Source: Crossiella sp. S99.2 (GTDB taxonomy: Bacteria > Actinomycetota > Actinomycetes > Mycobacteriales > Pseudonocardiaceae). Taken from it: a stretch of DNA of 64,000 nucleotides. The notes under the pieces were generated by a model that saw only the letters and a list, made by a program, of their open reading frames with translations, was not told the origin of the DNA and searched no databases. Position numbers and translations under genes: made by a program. Below, piece by piece: positions 7,664-17,157 of this stretch. The number at the start of each line of letters is the position of its first letter. Positions within the stretch are counted from its first letter, which is position 1. The stretch spans positions 363,524 through 427,523 of the forward strand of contig NZ_JALMDK010000008.1 of assembly GCF_023094165.1 (NCBI RefSeq), given 5' to 3'.

Positions 7664-8494
7664 TCACCGGGCGCTGGTGCGGGTCGGTGCCGTCGTCGGC
7701 CTGGCCCTCGGTGTCGAACTCGGCACGGTCGTGGGGGTGATGGTGGCGCAGGCCGGTCCCGCGTCCTCGGTCTCGCCGGTGGAGTAGGTGACGTACCAGC
7801 GGCACTCGCGCACCTCGGTGCGGGTGATCCCGCGACCCGCCGGTCCGGGCGGGCCCGGTGGGCCGGGCGGCAGGGCTCCCGCGTCCTGGGTGGTGCCGTC
7901 GTCGTAGGTGACCACCAGGCGCCCCTCGGCCACGGTCACCGAACGGATGCCGCGGCCGGTCGCGCCGGTGGGGCCGATGACCCGGCCGAGGATCTCGGCG
8001 CGGCCATCCGACCAGCGCAGCACCAGCACGCCGTCGAGCAGCTCGGCGCCGGTGATCCCCGGTGGGGACACACCGTCCTTGCCGTCCTTGCCCAGGACGC
8101 GGCCCTTGTCCTCGGTCACGCCATCGGAGTAGGCCACCAGCAGGCGCCCGTCGGTGGTGACCGTGGTCCCGGCGATCCCCCGTGCGGGCACCGGGGTGGG
8201 CGGGTCCGGGCGCGGGGTGACCACCGGGGTCTGCCCGAGCGCGCGGACCTGATCAGCCAGTGCGCGGGCGGCGGCGTCGGCCGCGGCCGCGCTGGTCTGC
8301 ATCGCCGCGGCCTGGCGGCCCAGCTGATCGATCTCGCCCCGCAGCTCCGAACGTTGGTTCAGGTAGACCAGGCCGAAAGCGCACATCGCGGCCGCGGCGA
8401 GCAGGGCCAGCAGGAGGCCGAGGCGGTGCCCGCGCGTGTCCCGCGCCCGGCGCACGGCCGGTTCGGCCATCTCGCGGAACTGGTCATCGGTCAT
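7664..8494 (-). CDS. Membrane-anchored collagen-like protein
   Basis: 276 aa. A cytosolic N-terminus and one TM helix (about 24-45) lead to a coiled coil (48-85). Then come repeated beta units (VTxDGRLLVAYSDG-like) separated by collagen-type Gly-Xaa-Yaa runs, the longest being GPPGPPGPAG near 210. The C-terminus is Thr/Pro rich. Proteins of this type occur in actinophages next to tail or lysis genes; the role may be fibre-like or at the cell envelope. Overlaps the previous gene by 11 bp. Confidence 0.65.
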   Translation of the reverse strand: MTDDQFREMAEPAVRRARDTRGHRLGLLLALLAAAAMCAFGLVYLNQRSELRGEIDQLGRQAAAMQTSAAAADAAARALADQVRALGQTPVVTPRPDPPTPVPARGIAGTTVTTDGRLLVAYSDGVTEDKGRVLGKDGKDGVSPPGITGAELLDGVLVLRWSDGRAEILGRVIGPTGATGRGIRSVTVAEGRLVVTYDDGTTQDAGALPPGPPGPPGPAGRGITRTEVRECRWYVTYSTGETEDAGPACATITPTTVPSSTPRARPTTAPTRTSAR

Positions 8495-8708
8495 CGCCGT
8501 CCTCCTCGTCCCGCATGATCTCGGCGATCTCCTCGACGGTGATCACGCCGTCCTCGGCGGCCGCGCGGAGTCGGTCAAGGACGTCATCCGCCGCGGCGGA
8601 CCGCTCGCGGCGGCTGGTACGGAGGGAGTTGATCAACAACGCGGTGGTGGCGCCGATCGCGGTGATCAGGGTCCCGATCGCGGTGAGCAGCGCGGCAAGG
8701 TCACCCAT
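8484..8708 (-). CDS. Small membrane protein, second holin candidate
   Basis: 74 aa from ATG 8708 (GAGGTGATC upstream). One membrane helix (about 5-27) is followed by a charged helical tail rich in Asp/Glu. Located between tail and lysis genes. It could be a holin or anti-holin partner for the two-helix protein at 6530. Confidence 0.55.
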   Translation of the reverse strand: MGDLAALLTAIGTLITAIGATTALLINSLRTSRRERSAAADDVLDRLRAAAEDGVITVEEIAEIMRDEEDGDDR

Positions 8709-8733
8709 GATCACCTCGGCCCGGTTAGTCCAC

Positions 8734-9267
8734 TTAGGACGAAATCCACTGTGCCCGGAAATGCGGGCCGACGTCACCGCCGGAAACCTCGGTCCCCCAA
8801 GCGGATCCCGCGTCATGCCACGCCTGCACCTCGACGTAGTCACCGACGCCCAAGTAGACGATGTCGTCGGTACGGGCCGAGGAGAAGTTGTTGTTGGACT
8901 TCCCGTGAAACTCGGCGCTGCCGTTGACCGGGGTGCCGTTGACCGCCAGGCGGGTGGCCACGATTGAGGTGCCGGTGAAGTTGAAGGTGACCCCGCCGCC
9001 GACGCGGTAACGCCCGGCGGTCTGGGAGGTGTAGCGGCTGGTGTTGACGCTGGTGGAGTGGCCGTTGTCGCGGTCGAGGTCCTCGGTGGTGAAGGTCAGC
9101 GACGTCCACGTGGTGTTGTTCAGCACCTGCGAGACGGACTGCACCGCTTTGAACAGCGGGTATCCGCCGAGGATCCAGGAGATCGCGGAGTTGATGTCAC
9201 TGTTCATGTACCCGGCAGTAACAACCTCGCCACTGACCCAGGTGCGGGGCGCGGGGACGGTGCCCAC
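8734..9267 (-). CDS. Minor tail / receptor-interacting protein, jelly-roll-like C-terminus
   Basis: 177 aa. The N-terminus PRTWVSGEVVTAGYMNSDI is a module seen at the start of many actinophage tail proteins. The rest is beta-rich with a C1q/TNF-like feel (RYRVGGGVTFNFTGT ... GDYVEVQAWHDAG). Probably at the tail tip, with a role in adsorption. Confidence 0.65.
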   Translation of the reverse strand: MGTVPAPRTWVSGEVVTAGYMNSDINSAISWILGGYPLFKAVQSVSQVLNNTTWTSLTFTTEDLDRDNGHSTSVNTSRYTSQTAGRYRVGGGVTFNFTGTSIVATRLAVNGTPVNGSAEFHGKSNNNFSSARTDDIVYLGVGDYVEVQAWHDAGSAWGTEVSGGDVGPHFRAQWISS

Positions 9268-9270
9268 GGA

Positions 9271-9753
9271 TCACCTCCCCTGCGGCGGCTGGCGGTCCGG
9301 GCGCGGTGGCCGGTCTGGTCGGCGGGGCGGGTCGATCTGCTGGCGCACATGGCGTGCGGCCGGAGCACGGTCGGAGGCGTGGGCCCACATCGTCGGGCCG
9401 GAGCGGGCCAGCGCCGCGGTCTCCACCGCCGGGCGGTCCTCCGGCCACAGCACTGGCCGCCACAGACCGGTGGCGTTGTTGGCGCATTCGATGCAGTAGA
9501 ACCGCGGGTCGCTGGTCGCGGCCAGCTGGGCACTGGAGCACTCCGGGCACTGCACGATCCACCGACTGTGGTCCAGGCGTGCGTACACCGGATGCTCGGC
9601 GTCCAGCCCGGAGGGCATCGGATGGCCGAGCCGCACCAGGGTGTCCTGCACCTGCCACAGCCCGCGTTCAGCGGCGGGCAGGGCCTTCCAGTCCTGTGTG
9701 GACCAGCCCTCCGGCGCGTCCGGCCACGCGCTTTCCACGGTCTTGATCGGCAC
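9271..9753 (-). CDS. Hypothetical tail-region protein with zinc ribbon
   Basis: 160 aa. Two Cys pairs (CPEC about 67-70 and CIEC about 90-93) form a zinc ribbon in the middle; the C-terminus is Arg/Pro rich and likely disordered. It lies between two tail genes in the late operon. No specific function recognised. Confidence 0.6.
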   Translation of the reverse strand: MPIKTVESAWPDAPEGWSTQDWKALPAAERGLWQVQDTLVRLGHPMPSGLDAEHPVYARLDHSRWIVQCPECSSAQLAATSDPRFYCIECANNATGLWRPVLWPEDRPAVETAALARSGPTMWAHASDRAPAARHVRQQIDPPRRPDRPPRPDRQPPQGR

Positions 9754-9771
9754 GGGTTTCCCCCTTTCACT

Positions 9772-12093
9772 TCACAGGGCCAGGCGGGTCGAGGTGCCCA
9801 GCACCGAGTAGATGGAGCTGTCCAGCACCCACACCTGGTCCACAGAGGACGGGCTGGTGTCGAAGGTCCAGCGGTGCTGACCCGGGGAGATCACCTCGGT
9901 GTAGCCCTCGACGGTGACCGTCGCCGAGGACGCTGGGGCTTGGCTTTGCAGGCCGGTGACGGTGATGACGTCGCTGATCGTGACGTCCAGCAGCGCCCGG
10001 TAGGTCGCGGTGGGCAGATGGGCCGCCTCGATCGGCAGCCTGCCCAGCCGGGGTGCCGGGTCGGCGTGCCGGTTCAACCGCCAGTTGACCGCGTCCAGCA
10101 AGTTGGAATCGTTGTAGTGCAGCAGGTTCAGATCGGATTCGTAGTGGCCGTGCGCGGTGATCGAGGCGGTGTCGCGGACCCGGATCGCCGGTCCGTTGGG
10201 ACGGGATCCGTTGACGATGTTGGCCAGGAACTGATCGTCGTCGGCCCAGGCAACATCGCCCTCCAGGTCGAGGGCGGCCAGGGTCACCGAGGACGTGCGG
10301 TTGTAGCGGATGTCCCGGGACTGGTAGGTGATGCCGTTGCTGCGCGCGGCGAACAGCTGCGCGCTCTCGGTGGCCGCGGCTTCCTGCATCATCGCCAGCA
10401 CCGTTTTGCCCCCGGCGCCCTGGGAGGCCAGCTGTGTCCACAGGGTTCCCTGGGTGGCCACGCTGATCGCGCCGGCGTAGGCAGCCAGCCGCGGCACCCT
10501 GGCGTTGCCGCCCTCACCGGCGAATCCGGTGGCTCCGGCGGTGTTGTGCACACCGATGCGGGTACCACCCAGCCCACCGGCGGTGGCGTAGATGGCCACG
10601 TGGCTGATCCCGCCGCCGGTCCACAGGCCCACGCCGTCGGTGCCGCCGACCTCCAACCTGCGGAGGTTGGCCAGCAGCAGCGCACCGGCCTGCAATCCTT
10701 CGTCGACACCGTCGACCCACACCCGTCCGCCGGAGGCGGATTCCTCGTAGACGATGTGGTGTACCGAGGTGTCGGCGAGGTTGGGGGTGTCCCACACGAC
10801 GGTCGCGCTGGCCAGCTGCTGCTGAAAAACGATCTTGAGTTTGCCGGTGCCGGACTCCAGCGAGACAGTGGCTTTGTAGGCGTGGTCGCTGGAGCGGACC
10901 ATCATCAGCGTGCGGCCCTGGGTGTCGGTGGAGAGCCAGCACTCCAGGCTGATGTAGCCGATCCCGGTCTGCTGCTCGACCATGCTGCCCAAGTCGGAGA
11001 ACAGGTACAGGCCGTTGTTGGCGTCCACCGGGGTGAACTTCGGTGCGGACAGCCCGTCGGCGGCCGGGCCGGTGGAGCCGCCGAACTCCAGGGTGCCGCC
11101 GCTGCCGGCCTGGACCAGGCCGAGGCTGCCGTTGCCGGAGATGCCGGAGATGTCCCCGCAGTACAGGGAATCCCGGGGTTCGCTCATCGGGTAGTAGGCC
11201 AGCGGGGCGTCGACCAGCACTTCCTCTTCGAGGAGGGAGCGCAGCTTGCGCTGGTTGAGGCGCTTGAACAGGTCGGTGGCGCCGAGGTCGACCTCGGACA
11301 TGAGTCCGCCGCCGGGCCAGTGCACCGGCCAGCCGGAGACGAACCCGTTGTAGCGGGAGGACACCAGCGCGCCGGTGGCGGAGAAGGTGACCGGAGTTGA
11401 CCCGGCACCCACCATCACCTCATCCAGCCACACCTGGTGGCCCGAGGTCGGGCTGGTGGACGGGGTCAGCTGCAGGGTGTGCTGGACCGCGGTCGCCGTC
11501 CAGGTGTAGGTGATCTGTTCCCACGCGCCGGTGGTGGTGCTGGCGGTGCCGGTGGCGATACCGGCCACGCCGAGCCGGACGGCCACCGAGCCGCCCGCGA
11601 CCCACACCCACGCGGCGGCGGTGTAGGCGGTGCCGACCTCCAGGCCGAGCACGGTGATCTGGGCGGCCGGGCCGATCCCGCCGGTGCCCCAGGTGACCAG
11701 CAGCGATTTGGTGCCGTGGTGCGCGCGGGTCGCGGACTGCGCCACGGTGGGCAGCACGGTCCCGGCCGCACTCCAGTCGGCGGCGTCGGTCTCCATGCTC
11801 GGGTTGGTGATGTAGTTGGTCTCGACATGGACCAGGCGGACCCGCATCCGCCTGCCTTTGACCACGTACGGGTAGTACGGGCTGGCCGCGTTGTCGGGGG
11901 TGAACCGACCGTCGCGGTTGCCCAGCGTCATGCGGCAGGTCCCGGCCTGGATGATGGCCAGCTCGTCACTGCGACCACGCCGGATCGCGATGCCCTGCTG
12001 TAGCCGGACATGCCGGGTGATGTCGGTCCACACCGGACTGGCCGAGAGCGGATCGGTCGAGAAGGCGACTTCGACCACGGGCACCGACGGCAT
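9772..12093 (-). CDS. Minor tail protein with carbohydrate-binding-like domains
   Basis: 773 aa. Residues 1-100 resemble the distal tail start common to actinophages. About 105-235 looks like a CBM/galactose-binding sandwich beginning NYITNPSMETDAADWS. About 300-520 looks like a concanavalin/LamG fold (EYWLS-type strand ISLECWLSTDTQGRTL). The C-terminal part has tail-hub features. It is expected in the baseplate, contacting cell-wall glycans. Follows the tape measure gene as usual. Confidence 0.75.
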   Translation of the reverse strand: MPSVPVVEVAFSTDPLSASPVWTDITRHVRLQQGIAIRRGRSDELAIIQAGTCRMTLGNRDGRFTPDNAASPYYPYVVKGRRMRVRLVHVETNYITNPSMETDAADWSAAGTVLPTVAQSATRAHHGTKSLLVTWGTGGIGPAAQITVLGLEVGTAYTAAAWVWVAGGSVAVRLGVAGIATGTASTTTGAWEQITYTWTATAVQHTLQLTPSTSPTSGHQVWLDEVMVGAGSTPVTFSATGALVSSRYNGFVSGWPVHWPGGGLMSEVDLGATDLFKRLNQRKLRSLLEEEVLVDAPLAYYPMSEPRDSLYCGDISGISGNGSLGLVQAGSGGTLEFGGSTGPAADGLSAPKFTPVDANNGLYLFSDLGSMVEQQTGIGYISLECWLSTDTQGRTLMMVRSSDHAYKATVSLESGTGKLKIVFQQQLASATVVWDTPNLADTSVHHIVYEESASGGRVWVDGVDEGLQAGALLLANLRRLEVGGTDGVGLWTGGGISHVAIYATAGGLGGTRIGVHNTAGATGFAGEGGNARVPRLAAYAGAISVATQGTLWTQLASQGAGGKTVLAMMQEAAATESAQLFAARSNGITYQSRDIRYNRTSSVTLAALDLEGDVAWADDDQFLANIVNGSRPNGPAIRVRDTASITAHGHYESDLNLLHYNDSNLLDAVNWRLNRHADPAPRLGRLPIEAAHLPTATYRALLDVTISDVITVTGLQSQAPASSATVTVEGYTEVISPGQHRWTFDTSPSSVDQVWVLDSSIYSVLGTSTRLAL

Positions 12094-12106
12094 GGACTCA
12101 CCCCTC

Positions 12107-14740
12107 CTAGTCGTCGAAGCCGAGGCCCGCGCCGCCGAGTTCGCGGCGCAGCTGCAGCAGCGAGCGCCGCACTTCCTCAGCGACGGCCCTGGCGTCGGTG
12201 GCGCCGTGGATGTTGATGGTCACCGTTATCGCGCCGGTGCCGGACGGGGTGCGCGGGGCGGGCACCAGCACCTGGGTGGGGGCACGGCCGCCCAGGACGC
12301 GTTCGGTGGCGTCGTTGGGGATGATCGTGCCGTCCTGGTCAGGGCGGAACAGCTCCACACCCTGCTCACCGACCATGTACACCTGGCCGGCCTTGACCGG
12401 GCCGCCGGCGGCCCGGCCCCCCGCGATGCCGTTGCCGGACTTGAGCGCCCCGGCGTGCACGGAGGCGTAGTAGTGGATGGTGCCCTGCAAGGAGCGCGGG
12501 ATGTTGCTGATCGCGTTCAGCGCCGGCCTGGTGTTCGCGGAGATCAGCACGTCGCCGTCCTTGAGGCGTTCCACCGTGCCACCGAAATGCTCGACCATCC
12601 GCTGTGCCTCTTCGGACAGGCTCTTGACCCTGATGGGCTTGTCCGGCGGGATGCCCTTGAGCAGCGCGCCCAGCATCGTCAGCTCCCGCTGGGCCTCCGG
12701 CATGCCCGGCTGCTTGATCAAGGTCGCGATCAGCTCGGGGTAGATGTCGTACTGGTCGGCCAGCAACTTGGCTTCGTCCTTGTTCAGGCCCAATGCCTTG
12801 GCATGTTTGAGGATGCCGTCGCGGCTGGTCTGTACCACCTTGGTCGCCTTGTCCAGCGCGACCGGGATCGAGTCTCCCTGCGCGATGGCCAGATCGTAGG
12901 TTTTCTGCGCGGCTTCGGCCGTGGAATCGCGCAGCCCGGTCATGACGTCCAGGAGGCCGCGGCCGTTTTTGGTGGCGGTGTTGACGTGCCCGTCCTGGGT
13001 GATCAGCGACTTGCCCCACCCGTCGGCCTTGTTCACCGACTTGTCGAACATGTCGCCGAGCTTGGCCAGGCCGTCGTGGATCTTGGCGGTACTCTGCTCC
13101 AGGGAGATGTCCGTCCCCGACAGCGCGTTCAGCGCATCCACCAGCGCCTTGGCTTTCTCATCCCCGGTGGCCATGGCATCGCTGAGGATTTTGATGGCCG
13201 CGCCGAACTGCTTGCCCGCGCCGGAGGAGTCCAGCAGGGACCGGCCCACGGTCTGGGTCGCCGTGGCGTAATCCTTCTCGGCCTGGACCTGCTCCTTGGT
13301 CTTCTGGCTCAGCGCGTTGAGGTCCTCGAGCAGGCTGCGGGCGTTGTCTCCCTTGGTGGTGTAGGCCCCGGTCCAGGTGTCCAGCCCGGTGCGGGTGGAG
13401 TGCTGCATGACCTTCTCGGCCTCGACGACCTTTTCCAGCTTGGCCCGCAGCTCGTCCATGGCCTTGCCCTGGCCCAGCACCCCGTCCACGACCTGGGCAC
13501 TGGCGATGCCGAAGTCCCGCGCTGACTTGATCGCCTTGGCGGTGCCTTCATCGGCGGCGGCCTGCTTGCGCACGTTGGCATCGATGACCCCACCGGATTC
13601 CCGCAGCGCCGCGGAGAGGGTCTGGGCGAACCCGGCATGGCGGGCGGCGGCCTCGGCGCTGGACTCCTGGGCGCCACCGAGCAGCCCGAGGCCGATGGTC
13701 ACCGCGCCGATGGCCAGCCCCAGCGGTCCGCCCAGCAGCCCGCCCAGGCCGCGCATCCGGGCGAAGAACCCGGAGGCGCCGGTGGTGGCCTCGGCCATCT
13801 TGGTGCGCACACGGTCGATGCCGCCGATCACGGTGGTGATCCCGGCGGAGGCGGCCGAGAACACTTTCCAGGCCAGGGCACCGGCCAGGATCGCGCCGGT
13901 GACCGAACCCAGCACCCCGGCCAAGGGGGACAGGATCGAGCTGACGCCCTCCAGGACGTGGGCCGCCGCGGTCAGCGCCACGGTCAGCACCGGCAGCGCC
14001 CCGCCGGAGAGCTGACCGAAAACCTGGACCGCGCCCAGCACGGCGCCGGAGATGGCGCCGAAGCTTCCGGCCGCGCCGTCGGAGAGTTGCCGGATCAGCG
14101 CACCGGCGGCCGGGAGGATGCTGCGCAGCAGCCCGCCGAGTCCACTCAGGACAGTCCCGGCGCCGGTCGAGCCCTTCGACAGCTCATCCAGGAAACCCGA
14201 CACGCCGGAACCGACGTCGGCGAGCAGATCCCGCAGGCCCTCGAACACTGGTCCGGCGCGCTGGACGCTGCGGACCATCCCTGGCATGGCGTTGAGGGCG
14301 AACGCGCTGACCCCGTCGGTCAGGGTTTGCAGCTGAGGCCCGGCGGCATTGAACGCGGTCTGCAACAGCGGCTTGAGCTGACCGAAAGTCGTGGTCAGCT
14401 TCCCGGCCACCGCCTCCAGCTCGGGGGCGATGTGGGAGGTCATGGCGGTGATCTCGGTGCGCACCCCGCCACCGAGTTCGGCGAAGCTGGAACGCACGCG
14501 CTCGTTGCTGGCCTGCGCGGCCACGGCCATCCCGAGGAACGCGACGCTGCTGCCGGCCATCGCCCCGCCGATGAGCACCGAGGACGCGGTGCCCGCGGCC
14601 GCGACCCCGCCCAGGGCCTTGATGCTGACCGAGCCGAGGTTCTCCAACCGCTGCGCGGCCCGGTCCACGGCTTTGGCGACGTTGTCGAAGGCGGGCGAAC
14701 CGCGGTCGATGCCGAGGATGGTGTAGGTGAGGTCAGCCAC
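12107..14740 (-). CDS. Tape measure protein
   Basis: 877 aa, the longest tail gene. It is helical with long hydrophobic Gly/Ala stretches (about 55-85, 230-290, 340-360), the usual hydrophobic segments of tape measures, and directly follows the frameshifted chaperone genes. It sets tail length and helps DNA pass into the cell. By the common ratio of about 0.15 nm per residue the tail would be about 130 nm, as an estimate. Confidence 0.88.
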   Translation of the reverse strand: MADLTYTILGIDRGSPAFDNVAKAVDRAAQRLENLGSVSIKALGGVAAAGTASSVLIGGAMAGSSVAFLGMAVAAQASNERVRSSFAELGGGVRTEITAMTSHIAPELEAVAGKLTTTFGQLKPLLQTAFNAAGPQLQTLTDGVSAFALNAMPGMVRSVQRAGPVFEGLRDLLADVGSGVSGFLDELSKGSTGAGTVLSGLGGLLRSILPAAGALIRQLSDGAAGSFGAISGAVLGAVQVFGQLSGGALPVLTVALTAAAHVLEGVSSILSPLAGVLGSVTGAILAGALAWKVFSAASAGITTVIGGIDRVRTKMAEATTGASGFFARMRGLGGLLGGPLGLAIGAVTIGLGLLGGAQESSAEAAARHAGFAQTLSAALRESGGVIDANVRKQAAADEGTAKAIKSARDFGIASAQVVDGVLGQGKAMDELRAKLEKVVEAEKVMQHSTRTGLDTWTGAYTTKGDNARSLLEDLNALSQKTKEQVQAEKDYATATQTVGRSLLDSSGAGKQFGAAIKILSDAMATGDEKAKALVDALNALSGTDISLEQSTAKIHDGLAKLGDMFDKSVNKADGWGKSLITQDGHVNTATKNGRGLLDVMTGLRDSTAEAAQKTYDLAIAQGDSIPVALDKATKVVQTSRDGILKHAKALGLNKDEAKLLADQYDIYPELIATLIKQPGMPEAQRELTMLGALLKGIPPDKPIRVKSLSEEAQRMVEHFGGTVERLKDGDVLISANTRPALNAISNIPRSLQGTIHYYASVHAGALKSGNGIAGGRAAGGPVKAGQVYMVGEQGVELFRPDQDGTIIPNDATERVLGGRAPTQVLVPAPRTPSGTGAITVTINIHGATDARAVAEEVRRSLLQLRRELGGAGLGFDD

Positions 14741-14768
14741 GGCTCACCCCCCGGATGTGTTGGTGTTC

Positions 14769-15268
14769 CTAGGAATCCGGGGATTGATCCGGTGCGGCGA
14801 ACTGGCTGCGCCAGTCATCGGCGAATTGCCGGTGCCGCAACCAGGCAACGTAGGAGAGTCGGCGAGTCTGGGCGGGAGTGAGGTGGAACAGGTGCCGGAA
14901 CAGCGGCTCGTAGCGGTCTAGGTCGGCACTGAGACTGGGTCGGTCTCGGGCTGGTCCAAAGGGTCGCCCGGTGCAGCCTCCTCGGTGCCGGGCGCGGTGA
15001 CGACCATGAACGTGGCCTTCACGTTGAACCGCAGCTCGCTGTACTTGAGGTCGATCCCGGCTCGGCGCACCGCCAGCCACACGAACGCGCGGATCCCGGC
15101 GGCCCGATCCTGGGTGAACTCGTCATGGACTACGGCGATGGCTTTGCCGGTGACCTTCTCCACGTCCTCGGCTTCATCGAGCATCAGCACGTCGGTGTCG
15201 AGCTCGATGGTCTTGCCGACCAGCTCGGGGTTGGCCAGCTCGTCGAAGGTGTAGCGCAGCAGCGGCAC
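14769..15268 (-). CDS. Tail assembly chaperone, gpGT-type -1 frameshift product
   Basis: Read in frame from GTG 15268 to the slippery site at 14963-14957, then in the -1 frame to the stop at 14769. The extension encodes a typical T domain (DRYEPLFRHLFHL ... WLRHRQFADDW). It is made as a minor fusion product that recruits tail tube subunits to the tape measure. The downstream reading frame has no start codon of its own, which supports frameshifting. Confidence 0.8.
14918..15268 (-). CDS. Tail assembly chaperone, gpG-type main product
   Basis: 116 aa from GTG 15268, with AGGAGG just upstream. It holds the conserved YTFDELANPELVGKTIELD start and the helical IRAFVWLAVRRAGI segment of the chaperone family. 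It lies between tail tube/completion genes and tape measure, as in lambda-like tails. It overlaps the frameshift product. Confidence 0.8.
   Translation of the reverse strand: MPLLRYTFDELANPELVGKTIELDTDVLMLDEAEDVEKVTGKAIAVVHDEFTQDRAAGIRAFVWLAVRRAGIDLKYSELRFNVKATFMVVTAPGTEEAAPGDPLDQPETDPVSVPT
14957..14963 (-). other. Programmed -1 frameshift slippery heptamer
   Basis: On the minus strand the zero frame reads GAC CCT TTG, giving the heptamer C CCT TTG (XXXYYYZ). It lies 39 bases before the zero-frame stop, and the -1 frame continues as the T domain. Confidence 0.8.
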
Positions 15269-15290
15269 GGGGGCCTCCTCTCGGTGTGTC

Positions 15291-15863
15291 CTAGATGGAC
15301 CTGATGGCGGCAGTGACCTGGCGGTCGATCTCGCGGCGCACGGCCGGACCGTGCTTGCGCAATGTCCCTTTGAACCAGTTCGGGGTGGAGGTCTGGGCAA
15401 CCCAGTTCTGCTGGTTGCCGAACACCGGATGCCTCCACGAGCCCTTCTCCATGTGGCCGGGCAGCTTCCGCTGATCCGGCGGCATGAGGTTTCGCTCGAC
15501 CTTGATCCGCACCGCGGCGGTGGGGCGGCCGCTGGCGCGGATGTGGGTGCGGATGGCGCGGCTGACGCTGGCCCGCAGGCCGCTGCCCGCCTGGGCCTTG
15601 GCGCGGGCAGCGGCGCTGATCTTGCGGCGCTTGGACAGGGCGTGTGCGGAGCGGGCGCGGGCACCGCCACCTCTGCCGCCGGAGCCCTGGCCGTCGATCT
15701 GCAGGGACTCCACCGTTCGTTTGACGTCGTCGACGGCGTCTTTGGTGGAGACCCGGATGGCTTTGGCCAGGGACCGGTAGATCCCGGTGTGGCCGGCCTT
15801 CTTCAACTTGGCGGCAACGACCTTGAACCGGTCGGCGCCGAACACGCGCATGTCGACCACCAC
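15291..15863 (-). CDS. Tail completion / HK97 gp10-like protein
   Basis: 190 aa, basic. The N-terminal VFGADRFKVVAAKLKKAG and the Arg-rich middle fit the minor neck proteins found between capsid connectors and tail tube. Starts at GTG 15863; an ATG 12 bases further in is possible. Late operon position supports a neck role. Confidence 0.55.
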   Translation of the reverse strand: MVVDMRVFGADRFKVVAAKLKKAGHTGIYRSLAKAIRVSTKDAVDDVKRTVESLQIDGQGSGGRGGGARARSAHALSKRRKISAAARAKAQAGSGLRASVSRAIRTHIRASGRPTAAVRIKVERNLMPPDQRKLPGHMEKGSWRHPVFGNQQNWVAQTSTPNWFKGTLRKHGPAVRREIDRQVTAAIRSI

Positions 15864-15879
15864 CGCGCACCCCCCGTTC

Positions 15880-16890
15880 TCACAGCGCGGTGTCCACGCT
15901 GATGATCTCCACCGTGGCCGGGGCGTTGGTGCCGTCGTTGAGGACGGTGAACTTCAGCGGCATCTTCACCAGCCCCGGGCCGTCCGGGCTCGGGCTCTGG
16001 TCATCCAGGAACACCGCGGGCAGGGTGAAGCGCAGCGTCTCGGAGTAGGAGGTTTCGATGACATCGCCCACGAACTCCCAGATCAGGGAGAACTGGGTGT
16101 CGTCGCGGAACCGGTCGGCGAAATCCGCCTTGGTGATGTAGTCGGCCTCCATCGTTCCGGTGATCTCGGTGAAGTCATTGAGGATCGGCTCGTCCTTGAG
16201 ACCACCGCCACCGAAATATTGGCGCTCGACATCCATTTTTCTGTCGAACTTCAGCGCCATCTTGCGGACGCCGTCGACCGCGGCGGCCGCGCCGACGGTG
16301 GCCCCGACCTTGATCGTGCCCAGGCCGAAGTGCCATGCCTTCGTCGCGGCCAGATAGCTTGGCGCGACAAGGGTTTCGGCTTCGGTGACATCGCGGGAGT
16401 CGACCTCGAAGCTCGCCATCAGGTACTCGTCGATCCCGCAGGAGAACTCCGCCGCGGTCAACTTGGCGCCGAGGTGGGTGTAGGGGCGGGAGGTGCCCCC
16501 GGCATCCGGGGTGCCGAGCTGGAGGGTCAGGCTCTTGCCGAAGGGATCCGTTGTGGCGCCGAGCGGATGGGTCTGGAGATAGGCGGCGGTGGCGGCCTGC
16601 TGGGCCGGGGTGACCGTGCCACCGATCAGCGTGTTGAGCAGCAACCCCAGCCCGCCCTTGCGCGAGACCTCCATCTCGAAGGAACCGCCACCGCCCCTGG
16701 TGGTGACCGCGCGGCGACTGGCCGGCGACACCGTGCGCGTGGCCAGGGCCTTGGACATCACGACGTTCTTGGTCTTGCCGAGCTTGACCGAGTTGCACTC
16801 ATACCAGCGCAAGTTCGGCGCCAGGTACGTGCCGTAGGTGCTCTCGGCGCGGGCGCCGAGGCTGCTGCCCAGACCGGATCCGATCCCCAT
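15880..16890 (-). CDS. Major tail (tube) protein
   Basis: 336 aa from ATG 16890; the longer frame upstream overlaps the preceding gene and is not needed. Beta-rich, with repeated GATVGAAAAVDGVRKMALKF-like strands and a C-terminal ISVDTAL. Position between the tail terminator and chaperone genes fits the tube subunit that polymerises around the tape measure. Confidence 0.75.
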   Translation of the reverse strand: MGIGSGLGSSLGARAESTYGTYLAPNLRWYECNSVKLGKTKNVVMSKALATRTVSPASRRAVTTRGGGGSFEMEVSRKGGLGLLLNTLIGGTVTPAQQAATAAYLQTHPLGATTDPFGKSLTLQLGTPDAGGTSRPYTHLGAKLTAAEFSCGIDEYLMASFEVDSRDVTEAETLVAPSYLAATKAWHFGLGTIKVGATVGAAAAVDGVRKMALKFDRKMDVERQYFGGGGLKDEPILNDFTEITGTMEADYITKADFADRFRDDTQFSLIWEFVGDVIETSYSETLRFTLPAVFLDDQSPSPDGPGLVKMPLKFTVLNDGTNAPATVEIISVDTAL

Positions 16891-16891
16891 C

Positions 16892-17083
16892 TCAGCCCTC
16901 CACGATCTCTTCGGCGGCGGCCTTCTTGCGTGGCGCCGCGGGCTTGTCGGCCTCGGTCCACCCGGCGGCCAGGAAGTTCTCGACGAACTCGGCCGGGACC
17001 TCGACCACCTCGTCAGGGCTGACGTCTCGGCCCAGCCACGGGATGTGGCGGTCCTCGTCGTAGGGGCTGCGCATTCGGGGCAC
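16892..17083 (-). CDS. Small structural-region protein
   Basis: 63 aa from GTG 17083 with GGAGGCACC upstream. Contains a VEVPAEFVENFLAAGW segment as in small head-tail joining or cementing proteins of actinophages, then a Lys-rich tail. The stop lies 1 base before the tail tube start. Confidence 0.6.
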   Translation of the reverse strand: MPRMRSPYDEDRHIPWLGRDVSPDEVVEVPAEFVENFLAAGWTEADKPAAPRKKAAAEEIVEG

Positions 17084-17157
17084 GGTGCCTCCAAGGCGTG
17101 CGGCAGCGCGCCGGGTGCGATCCGGTCAGACGCTGAAGATGTTGGGGTGTCAGGAGA

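Noticed and set aside
9058..11400. 780-codon open frame on the plus strand
   Set aside because: It lies opposite the minor tail genes, is low-complexity Gly/Val/Arg, and arises from high GC third positions of the real minus-strand genes.
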